Shown here piece by piece: positions 7,347-12,819 of a stretch of 12,819 bases of DNA. Position 1 is the stretch's first letter, and every line of letters starts with the position of its first letter. The stretch is from the NCBI GenBank assembly GCA_013288455.1, contig JABDBU010000019.1:1-12819 (forward strand), in the 5' to 3' direction. Made by a program: the position numbers and the translations under genes. The notes under the pieces are model-generated. The model saw only the letters and a program-made list of their open reading frames with translations. It ran no database searches and was not told where the DNA came from. Origin of the DNA: Gammaproteobacteria bacterium. Its GTDB lineage: Bacteria > Pseudomonadota > Gammaproteobacteria > Diplorickettsiales > Diplorickettsiaceae.

Positions 7347-8540
7347 ATGGCAAAAAAAAACGATTATTACGAAGTATTAGGGGTTACCCGCGATGTCAGC
7401 GAGAAAGATTTAAAAAAGGCTTATCGCAAGCTTGCAATGAAGTATCATCCCGATCGCGATACATCGGATAAAACATTAGAAGAAAAATTCAAAGAAGCTA
7501 AAGAAGCTTATGAAGTTTTGTCTGATCCAGAGAAGAGAAATGTTTATGACCAGCTTGGTCATGCCGGTGTTGAAGGAGTACGTTCCGGTGCTGGTACACG
7601 CGGTTTTAATTTTAATGAAGTCTTTGGTGAGATGGGGGAGGTATTCGGTGACATTTTTGGTGGTCGATCAAGTCAATCTAATCAACGCCCACAGCGTGGT
7701 GCAGATCTCCGTTATACCTTAGAACTTAATTTAGAATCAGCATTGCACGGCACTGCAGTAGAAATTCGTGTTCCTCGTCTAGCGCTCTGTAAAAGCTGCG
7801 CTGGAACAGGTGTGCGAAAAGGTAATAAACCTATACTCTGTAAAACTTGTGCAGGGGAGGGTCAAGTACGCATTCAACAGGGGTTTTTCACAATTCAGCA
7901 AACCTGTCCTGAATGCCATGGACGTGGAGACATTATTAAAGATCCTTGTCCAGATTGTCGTGGCCAAGGTCAAGTACAGGAAGCAAAAACCTTATCTGTC
8001 AAAATTCCAGCAGGCATTGATGAAGGAAACCGAATTCGATTAAGCGGTGAAGGTGAAGCTGGCACACGTGGTGCGCCAGCAGGTGATCTATATGTGCAGG
8101 TTCATCTAAGGCCACATGCCTTATTTAAACGTGAAGGGAATAATTTATATTCTGATGTGCCTATTAATTTTGCAACAGCGATACTGGGTGGAGAGATTGA
8201 GGTTCCTACCTTGACAGGTGTTGTGAAATTGCATATTCCTGCCGAAACGCAAAGTGGAAAAATACTGCGCTTGCGTGGCAAAGGGGTTCCAGGACGTCCT
8301 GGTGCATCAGGTGATTTACTATGTCGTGTCTTTGTGGAGACACCGGTTAATCTCAGCAAAGATCAAAAGGATTTAGTGCAAAAACTAGAGGACCAGCTGT
8401 CTGAAAAATCTTCAATCTTGCAAAATCAGGTTGAAGGGCATCGTTACTCCACGTCCTCTCAGCCGTCTACTGCAAACCATTATCCTCAGTCAAAGCGGTG
8501 GCTTGAAGCGATGCGAACCTTTTTTACTAAACAAAGCTAA
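7347..8540 (+). CDS. dnaJ: Chaperone protein DnaJ (Hsp40)
   Basis: DnaJ delivers substrates to DnaK and triggers ATP hydrolysis. The 397-residue protein is a complete type I J-protein. It has a J domain with HPD at 34-36; a Gly/Phe-containing segment at about 75-115 (weaker than usual but with GFNFNEVFGEMGEVFGDIFGG); four CxxC zinc-binding repeats with cysteines at 148/151, 165/168, 187/190 and 201/204, each followed by a G-x-G; and the C-terminal beta domains (from about 215) with GRPGASGDLLCRV. The C-terminus is about 20 residues longer than in E. coli and is polar and low in motifs. The ATG at 7347 gives the canonical MAKKNDYYEVLGV start. It lacks a clear ribosome-binding site: CACCTC followed by a T run precedes it. 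Confidence 0.98.
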   Translation: MAKKNDYYEVLGVTRDVSEKDLKKAYRKLAMKYHPDRDTSDKTLEEKFKEAKEAYEVLSDPEKRNVYDQLGHAGVEGVRSGAGTRGFNFNEVFGEMGEVFGDIFGGRSSQSNQRPQRGADLRYTLELNLESALHGTAVEIRVPRLALCKSCAGTGVRKGNKPILCKTCAGEGQVRIQQGFFTIQQTCPECHGRGDIIKDPCPDCRGQGQVQEAKTLSVKIPAGIDEGNRIRLSGEGEAGTRGAPAGDLYVQVHLRPHALFKREGNNLYSDVPINFATAILGGEIEVPTLTGVVKLHIPAETQSGKILRLRGKGVPGRPGASGDLLCRVFVETPVNLSKDQKDLVQKLEDQLSEKSSILQNQVEGHRYSTSSQPSTANHYPQSKRWLEAMRTFFTKQS

Positions 8541-8559
8541 CAGGTAGCATCTACTCACC

Positions 8560-8609
8560 GCCATCATGTCTTGTTTTAAATAAAATTTTTAATTTCTAAA
8601 AACGCCTTT
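8560..8609. repeat. Copy B of the dispersed element, downstream of dnaJ
   Basis: This is the partner of 1135-1186 (about 80% identical by hand alignment, same orientation). It is also part of a larger inverted repeat: GTCTTGTTTTAAA (8568-8580) can pair with TTTAATACAAGAT (8607-8619) with one mismatch and one G-T pair, and the interior can fold further. It starts 20 bases after the dnaJ stop codon, so it may stabilise or end the heat-shock transcript. No T tract of a classical terminator follows. Confidence 0.5.
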
Positions 8610-8643
8610 AATACAAGATAGGTCTACATGAGGAAGGAGGCAG

Positions 8644-8691
8644 ATGCTCGAAAAATCTATTGTAAACAGGTATGATCATAATTTTTCATGA
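8644..8691 (+). CDS. Possible 15-codon leader or relic ORF with a strong ribosome-binding site
   Basis: The sequence AGGAAGGAGG (8631-8640) is by far the strongest Shine-Dalgarno match in this region, and an ATG follows three bases later. The ORF encodes MLEKSIVNRYDHNFS and stops at 8689-8691, before greA. It could be a leader peptide, the surviving start of a deleted gene, or chance. The candidate greA promoter lies inside it, so both readings cannot easily hold for the same transcript. No homology is recognised. Confidence 0.2.
   Translation: MLEKSIVNRYDHNFS
8648..8676 (+). promoter_or_regulatory. Candidate greA promoter
   Basis: TCGAAA (8648-8653) and TATGAT (8671-8676) are spaced by 17 bases. 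They match the sigma-70 boxes at 4 of 6 and 5 of 6 positions and would give a leader of about 80 bases before the greA ATG. greA may also be reached by read-through from dnaJ. Confidence 0.4.
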
Positions 8692-8763
8692 CTACGTTAG
8701 CGGTGCATGTTGATTGATACTTGTTGGCTTCGCGTGTCGTCTGAATTTGATAGAGAAAAGAGC

Positions 8764-9240
8764 ATGCAAAAATTTCCTATGACAGTACTGGGTGCTGAAC
8801 GCCTGGAAAATGAATTATATGAATTGAAAACTGTGAAACGTCCAGAGGTGATCAATAATATTGCAGTGTCGCGGGCTCATGGCGATCTCAAGGAAAATGG
8901 TGAATATCATGCAGCTAAGGAAATGCAGGGCTTTATTGAGGGACGTATTGCTCAAATTGAAAATAAATTAGCTACTGCCCAGGTGATTGATGTAAGAAAG
9001 ATTGCGAATCATGGCAAGGTTATTTTTGGCGCGACGGTGCATTTCGTCAATATAACGACTGAAGAAACGTTTGTTTATCAAATTGTTGGTGAAGATGAAG
9101 CGGATATTAAACAGGGTAAAATTTCTATAGTTTCTCCCATTGCAAGAGCTCTGATAGGAAAAGAGGAAGGTGATAGGGTAGACATGCAGATACCGGCAGG
9201 TGTACTCAGTGTAAGAATCGATAGAGTGGAGTATATTTAA
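8764..9240 (+). CDS. greA: Transcription elongation factor GreA
   Basis: GreA enters the RNA polymerase secondary channel and stimulates cleavage of backtracked transcripts. With the ATG at 8764 the protein has 158 residues, the same as E. coli GreA, and begins MQKFPMTVLGAERL. The N-terminal coiled coil ends in the tip HGDLKENGEYHAA, with acidic residues D41 and E44 that position catalytic Mg2+. The FKBP-like C-terminal domain contains VIFGATV, YQIVGEDEAD and SPIARALIGKEEGD. An in-frame ATG at 8707 would add 19 residues with no family match and has a poor ribosome-binding site; GAGA/AGAG before 8764 is also modest, so the start rests on homology. greA next to dnaJ recalls the Pseudomonas grpE-dnaK-dnaJ-dapB-carAB-greA cluster with the middle genes gone. 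Confidence 0.97.
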   Translation: MQKFPMTVLGAERLENELYELKTVKRPEVINNIAVSRAHGDLKENGEYHAAKEMQGFIEGRIAQIENKLATAQVIDVRKIANHGKVIFGATVHFVNITTEETFVYQIVGEDEADIKQGKISIVSPIARALIGKEEGDRVDMQIPAGVLSVRIDRVEYI

Positions 9241-9271
9241 CCAAATAGCTTTGCTTTTGCCAGTCATGTGA

Positions 9272-9367
9272 TCAGCATACCGCTTGCTGTGAGTTAAAAA
9301 GATTCACATCTTCACGTACGAGCAGTACATCCGTCAATTTTCCTTGGTAATTAATATACAACTGCAT
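9272..9367 (-). other. 31-codon open stretch in frame behind the kinase stop codon
   Basis: After the TAA of the histidine kinase (9386-9388) the same frame stays open for 37 codons to a TGA at 9272-9274. It contains an ATG at 9367 that would give a 31-residue peptide beginning MQLYINYQGKLTDVLL. The residue mix looks protein-like (alternating hydrophobic and polar, few rare residues), but there is no ribosome-binding site and no recognised homology. It could be a remnant of a once longer kinase C-terminus or of a lost downstream gene, or chance. Confidence 0.15.
9296..9312 (-). terminator. Weak candidate terminator behind the kinase gene
   Basis: On the minus strand AAGAT-GTGA-ATCTT forms a 5-bp stem with a tetraloop, followed by TTT. 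It is short and AT-only, so efficiency is doubtful. It lies about 75 bases beyond the kinase stop codon, between the convergent greA and kinase genes, where transcripts must end. I saw no better hairpin for either strand in 9241-9385. Confidence 0.3.
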
Positions 9368-9385
9368 CGCTTGGTGGTAACACTT

Positions 9386-10477
9386 TTACATTTTATATCG
9401 ATTTTGGTGAAACACAGGAAAATTACATTGTAAAGTAAAACAGGTTCCCTTTCCTTCTTCACTAAAGACCTCTATATTTCCCTTCAACAATTGCAGAGCC
9501 GCTTTCACCAAGTATAAGCCGACGCCATAACCGTCATATTCCGCACGATAGGATGGGTGTACACGGTAAAAACGATCGAATATTTTATCGAGGTGGTTCT
9601 CCGCAATCCCAATGCCTGTATCCACTACCTGCATTTCTATTTTTGCCTGATCATTTTCTACGGATAACAGTGTAACGGTTAAGCCCACCTCACCCTGCTT
9701 GGTGAACTTAACGGCGTTAGACAGAAGGTTGAGCAAAACACGTTTTAGCTGAACATGATCGCTGAGGACAATCGGTAATTCAGCGCTCAGCTTTAGCTTA
9801 AACTGTAATCCTTTGTTGTAAACAGAGGGTTCCATCAGTGTTTGCAACTCTTTAGCCAGGTCAGCTAAATCAAGAGGAGCTGCTTTCACTGAGTCTGTCA
9901 TATGTTCTGTGTCGATGATTTGAATGACGGTATTGAATAATTCCAATAGCTGCTCGCCAGCACCATGAATCATGCGACCATACTCTTTTACTTCTTCGGG
10001 ATCACGGATATCTCCTGCAGCTTGCAGGCTGGATAGACCGATGATACCTGCTAAAGGCGTCCTTAAATCATGTGCCATGTTTTGTAAAAATTCTTGCTTC
10101 GCGAATTCAGCTTGTTTAATTTGGTCGATATTGAATGAGACGCCAGCAATGTATTTGATCATTCCATCCGAATCAACGACAGGGTATCTACAAGTAATAT
10201 AATGACTGGTATTGTATTTTTCGACTACCATTTCTTCTTTTTTGCTGTACATAACCTTTATCACGCCCTCGTAAACTGTGTTTCCAAAGATGGCTACACT
10301 TTTACCCAAAATTGATTCTAATTGCTCTACATTAGCTTCCTTAAGCAAGCGATCACTAGCCCAAACAATAGAACCCGCAGAATTTAAAATAAAAACATTC
10401 ATGGGGACAAAAACGTTTTTACTAAAAAAATTAACTAGCAGATACAGATCTTTGTCTAGCAACTGAATTTTCTGCAT
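9386..10477 (-). CDS. Soluble PAS-domain sensor histidine kinase, orphan
   Basis: This is a two-component sensor kinase that autophosphorylates on histidine and passes phosphate to a response regulator not present in the window. The 363-residue protein has no membrane helix or signal peptide, so it should sense a cytoplasmic cue. Residues about 22-120 form a PAS-like domain (FILNSAGSIVWAS, then YPVVDSDGMIKYIAGVSFNI). The dimerisation/phosphoacceptor domain holds H136 in NMAHDLRTPLAGIIG. The ATPase domain has the N box around N254 (NLLSNAVKFT), the G1 box DTGIGI (286-291), an F box (IFDRFYR) and the G2 box GYGVGLYL (316-323). All catalytic motifs are intact. Its ATG at 10477 overlaps the end of the upstream CDPS-like gene by 22 bases, with AAGG about ten bases before it, so translation is probably coupled. 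Ligand and regulator partner are unknown. Confidence 0.92.
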   Translation of the reverse strand: MQKIQLLDKDLYLLVNFFSKNVFVPMNVFILNSAGSIVWASDRLLKEANVEQLESILGKSVAIFGNTVYEGVIKVMYSKKEEMVVEKYNTSHYITCRYPVVDSDGMIKYIAGVSFNIDQIKQAEFAKQEFLQNMAHDLRTPLAGIIGLSSLQAAGDIRDPEEVKEYGRMIHGAGEQLLELFNTVIQIIDTEHMTDSVKAAPLDLADLAKELQTLMEPSVYNKGLQFKLKLSAELPIVLSDHVQLKRVLLNLLSNAVKFTKQGEVGLTVTLLSVENDQAKIEMQVVDTGIGIAENHLDKIFDRFYRVHPSYRAEYDGYGVGLYLVKAALQLLKGNIEVFSEEGKGTCFTLQCNFPVFHQNRYKM

Positions 10478-11745
10478 TTAGGTTCTGCCTTAGCTGTAGT
10501 GAAAGATGTTTCCATAGTATCAAATGTCCGGAAGAAGAGGCTTGATACCGTAGTACCATTTTGCTTTTCAAATGCGGTAGTAGATGCGGTGAAATTATAT
10601 ATTGTAACCAGAACTTGCCAGCGGAAAAGTAGCAGTGCTGCAGTGCCACCTTGCTTTTCAACCGCGGCTAGCTGTCTTTCTAGCATAATATGCATTTGTT
10701 TATTTAACTCTTGTGTTGTTTTACCCAATGCTTGAACAGTTTTGTTAGATAGCAGTACTACTTCGGGTGTACAGACAGGATTTAGCAATGGTTGCATCTG
10801 AAAAAAAAATTCCAATTGTGCTAAACGCTGTTGCCTGTGCTGATGAAGCGTTTCTGTTATTATAATACGCAATTCATTTCTTATAGCTTTTTTGTTAGGA
10901 CTTTGCTGCAATTTTTCTCGATCTTTTACTGTTTTTGAGTTTTGCACAGCTTGATCAGATTGCAGTTTTTTTGTGGTCAGCTCGTACTCTACGCAAATTG
11001 GGAGGCGGTTTGTTGCTGGTAGATGCTCTTGGTGATTTTGCAACCATTCGATAGGTTTGTTTGCTTGTCCAGGATAGCAAAAACCGGTATAGCGCATAGA
11101 TGATAGTATGGCAGCTACAAACGCCGCTTCTTCCACTATATAATTAACCGAGGCATTCCGGCAAGCTAAAAGGAGGCTTTCACTTTCAGCTCCTGGTGAG
11201 TGTAAGGCTTGTTGTTTTTTGTAAAGTTTATTTCCATGCCATATTTTACTGTGTTGATCGACTATCTCTTGAAACTCCTGTTCATTGTTATACAAATACT
11301 GAATTACACGGCGGGTAACTTGAAAGGTATTTTCATGGTCGCTGCGTAGTTGTCCCCACGTTATTATTGCAACCTTACACTTTAAATGCTGAAGAGTGGC
11401 TTCATTATCCCGTTGCCATTTTTCATTCATCTCTTTTGCTTTTTCAGTAATAAATTTTTTATAGTCGTTCTCCGATTGCTCTGGATCTTTAGGATATTGT
11501 AAGAGAAGATAATGTATATGCAGTTCACCTGTAAGAAGTATATATAGGAGGGAAACGTTATCAGTTTCTACTCTATCGTTAACTAATACAACAAAAGCCT
11601 TAAAATTGGATCCAGTTTGTTTCGGGCTCTCCATGCTAATAATGGTTAGTAGAGAACCATCCGTTCCCAGTATGGAACGAATATCACTTTTTTTAAACTT
11701 TGCGATGGTTGTAGTAGCGGTAGGAGTTACAGTGTGAGCTGGCAT
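10456..11745 (-). CDS. Cyclodipeptide synthase-like protein with a C-terminal extension and no catalytic Ser
   Basis: CDPS enzymes take two aminoacyl-tRNAs and form a cyclic dipeptide on a fold derived from class I aminoacyl-tRNA synthetases. Recognition is by eye. Residues 48-84 follow the first strand-helix-strand unit of YvmC/AlbC without gaps. Residues 104-163 (EMNEKWQRDN, KVAIITWGQL, YLYNNEQEFQEIVDQ) match the following helices. N-Y202-I-V-E-E206 matches the conserved helix that supplies catalytic Tyr and Glu, and C223-Y224-P225 is the signature of the XYP subfamily. The nucleophilic Ser, expected near residues 53-55 in FVVLVNDR, is replaced by Val or Leu. CDPSs have about 220-250 residues; this one has 429, and the extra region is helical, Gln/Lys-rich and carries a 30-residue duplication. 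AAGGA lies eight bases before the ATG at 11745. The gene overlaps the kinase gene downstream. It may be a non-catalytic derivative; family assignment is good but unconfirmed. Confidence 0.7.
   Translation of the reverse strand: MPAHTVTPTATTTIAKFKKSDIRSILGTDGSLLTIISMESPKQTGSNFKAFVVLVNDRVETDNVSLLYILLTGELHIHYLLLQYPKDPEQSENDYKKFITEKAKEMNEKWQRDNEATLQHLKCKVAIITWGQLRSDHENTFQVTRRVIQYLYNNEQEFQEIVDQHSKIWHGNKLYKKQQALHSPGAESESLLLACRNASVNYIVEEAAFVAAILSSMRYTGFCYPGQANKPIEWLQNHQEHLPATNRLPICVEYELTTKKLQSDQAVQNSKTVKDREKLQQSPNKKAIRNELRIIITETLHQHRQQRLAQLEFFFQMQPLLNPVCTPEVVLLSNKTVQALGKTTQELNKQMHIMLERQLAAVEKQGGTAALLLFRWQVLVTIYNFTASTTAFEKQNGTTVSSLFFRTFDTMETSFTTAKAEPKCRKFSC
10486..10665 (-). repeat. Intragenic 90-bp tandem duplication in the CDPS-like gene
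   Basis: Residues 361-390 and 391-420 align as two degenerate 30-residue units sharing A-x-E-K-Q-x-G-T and, further on, L-F. The DNA shows it too: TTGCTTTTCAA occurs at 10561 and 10651, exactly 90 bases apart, with similar flanks (CGGAA before and GCGG after). It is an in-frame duplication that has since diverged. Confidence 0.6.
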
Positions 11746-12085
11746 GATTAATATCCTTTTTAATGTTATTAATATTATTAATTGTGTGATTTTATTATTT
11801 TTTTCATGAGGTCAGCCGTATTTAAGTATGACACGCTGATAAGCTAGAAATAAAGTCTACTATTGCGATTAAATAAAGTCTATTAAGATTAAATAAATGC
11901 TTTAAATTTCTGCAAAGCTGCTGCATACTGTTTTTGATATTTTTAGTAAATAAATTTTTTAAAAGCAATGTCACTGAATCAGCGAGCAGTTCAATTAAAA
12001 AGCAAACCTTGCTTGTTCTCGCGTCTTTATGCACGCAAGTATATTAGCGCTGTTTTTATTAAAAAAACCATTAGGGGGTCTTTAT
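11746..12085. other. AT-rich intergenic region between the CDPS-like and LOG genes
   Basis: This 340-base gap holds the CDPS ribosome-binding site (AAGGA), several ATTAAT motifs immediately upstream of it (11747-11785), and the tandem repeat at 11848-11910. Low-quality -10-like sequences are frequent because of base composition, and no promoter could be singled out. A 70-codon GTG-started frame on the minus strand (11822-12034) has no ribosome-binding site and runs through the tandem repeat, so I do not call it a gene. No RNA gene was recognised. Confidence 0.5.
11848..11910. repeat. Degenerate ~20-bp tandem repeat
   Basis: Three successive units begin AAATAAA: 11848-11870 (23 bases), 11871-11890 (20 bases) and from 11891 (about 20 bases). 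The first two share AAATAAAGTCTA and end in GATT. The third is more diverged. It lies about 100 bases upstream of the CDPS-like gene; no function can be assigned. Confidence 0.55.
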
Positions 12086-12819
12086 TTATTTCATTGGAAG
12101 ATCATAGAACGTAGCGATGATCTTCCATGCTTGTTCAGCAGATTCCACGTAACGAAATAATCTTAGATCATTAGGGGAAATCATTCCTTCATTGACTAGC
12201 AAGTGAAAGTTAATGAGTTTAGACCAGTACTTTTTTCCGAACAACAAGAGAGGGATCGGTTTAATTTTATGAGTTTGTAGTAGGGTAAGGGCTTCAAATA
12301 ATTCATCGAGAGTACCATAACCGCCAGGAAAGCAGACTAAGGCACGTGCACGGATGAGAAAATGCATTTTTCGGATCGCAAAATAATGAAATTGAAAGCA
12401 AAGCTCTGGAGAAATATAAGGGTTTGGTGACTGTTCATGTGGTAAGACGATGTTCAAACCAATGCTTTTGGCCTGTACATCCTGTGCGCCACGATTAGCG
12501 GCTTCCATAATACCAGGGCCACCACCTGTCACAATGACAAAATGTCGTCGTTTATTTTTTTGACAACGTTCAGAGACGATTTGACTAAAACGCTGCGCTT
12601 CTTGGTAATAATTAGATTTTTCTAATTGTTTTTGAGCTAGTTTAAGCGCTTTTTTGTAACGAGGATTCTCCGGATTAGTTTTGAATTCTTGTTGTGCTTG
12701 TTTCAGCTGCTGTTTCGCCGCATCATGAGCTGGGATTCTGGCGCTACCGAATACGACAATGGTCGATTCGATTTTCAATTTTTGCTGAGAAAGCTCTGGC
12801 TTTAGCAATTCCAACTGTA
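12086..12819 (-). CDS. LOG/TIGR00730-family Rossmann protein (possible cytokinin riboside 5'-monophosphate phosphoribohydrolase), 5' end cut off
   Basis: Members of this family, once labelled lysine decarboxylases, hydrolyse nucleotide 5'-monophosphates to free base and ribose 5-phosphate. The frame is open to the window edge. The 242 residues counted from a TTG at 12814 are therefore probably not the full protein, since related longer members carry extra sequence before STIVVFGSARI. Visible motifs are IVVFGSARIP (about 19-28), VTGGGPGIMEAANRGA (95-110), and the signature PGGYGTLDE (163-171) with the preceding R-x-x-x-L-V-C-F. A charged, helical insert at about 31-90, rich in Lys and Gln, is typical of the longer subgroup. 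The stop is TAA at 12086-12088. No clear terminator follows; a T run begins after GACCCCCTAATGG. The specific substrate cannot be told from the sequence. Confidence 0.88.
   Translation of the reverse strand, partial: QLELLKPELSQQKLKIESTIVVFGSARIPAHDAAKQQLKQAQQEFKTNPENPRYKKALKLAQKQLEKSNYYQEAQRFSQIVSERCQKNKRRHFVIVTGGGPGIMEAANRGAQDVQAKSIGLNIVLPHEQSPNPYISPELCFQFHYFAIRKMHFLIRARALVCFPGGYGTLDELFEALTLLQTHKIKPIPLLLFGKKYWSKLINFHLLVNEGMISPNDLRLFRYVESAEQAWKIIATFYDLPMK

Noticed and set aside
8707..8763. GreA with 19 additional N-terminal residues from the ATG at 8707.
   Set aside because: The product from 8764 already matches E. coli GreA end to end in length, and no clear ribosome-binding site precedes 8707.
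8968..9267. 99-codon minus-strand frame across the end of greA.
   Set aside because: It lies almost entirely opposite greA, a confident gene, and has no start signal or recognisable features.
10456..10475. C-terminal CRKFSC of the CDPS-like protein considered as a eukaryotic prenylation (CaaX) signal.
   Set aside because: CaaX needs Cys four residues from the end; here that position is Lys, so the motif does not fit.
11822..12034. 70-codon minus-strand frame starting with GTG.
   Set aside because: No ribosome-binding site; it translates the AT-rich tandem repeat and has no recognisable protein features.

Overview
The window looks like a chromosomal segment from an AT-rich gammaproteobacterium, most likely an intracellular member of the Legionellales (Coxiella/Rickettsiella/Diplorickettsia-like). 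That placement is inference. It rests on gammaproteobacterial gene neighbourhoods (secG with a tRNA-Leu just behind it, nadK divergent from grpE, grpE-dnaK-dnaJ followed by greA), on large lineage-specific proteins of unknown function between housekeeping genes, and on apparent loss of biosynthetic genes from otherwise conserved clusters. No phylogeny could be run.

Layout. 1-519 (+) is the 3' part of rsmA, cut by the window edge. 520-3265 is a minus-strand block read from high to low coordinates: an orphan two-helix membrane protein, tpiA, secG and tRNA-Leu(GAG), ending at an intrinsic terminator inside the 3' end of convergent rsmA. 3448-4335 (-) is nadK, which shares a divergent promoter region with grpE. 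4411-8540 (+) is a heat-shock block (grpE, dnaK, dnaJ) with a near-consensus sigma-32 promoter before grpE and a weaker one before dnaK. 8764-9240 (+) is greA. In Pseudomonas, dapB and carAB lie between dnaJ and greA; here only about 220 bp of non-coding DNA remains. 9386-11745 (-) is a two-gene overlapping unit: a 429-residue protein resembling cyclodipeptide synthases (CDPS), then a soluble PAS-histidine kinase. 11746-12085 is AT-rich intergenic DNA with a small degenerate tandem repeat. 12086-12819 (-) is a LOG/TIGR00730-type Rossmann protein cut by the window end.

How the parts work together. GrpE, DnaK and DnaJ form the Hsp70 chaperone cycle under heat-shock control. NadK, TpiA, SecG, GreA and RsmA are unrelated core functions (NADP supply, glycolysis, secretion, transcript cleavage, 16S rRNA methylation).

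The most unusual locus is the CDPS-like gene overlapping the kinase gene. The protein keeps the Tyr/Glu helix motif and the C-Y-P signature of the XYP subfamily, but the position of the catalytic Ser carries Val. It also has an extra C-terminal region of about 180 residues containing a 30-residue duplication. A second point of interest is a degenerate, partly palindromic element of about 50 bp found both at the 3' end of tpiA (reaching into its last codons) and in the dnaJ-greA gap.
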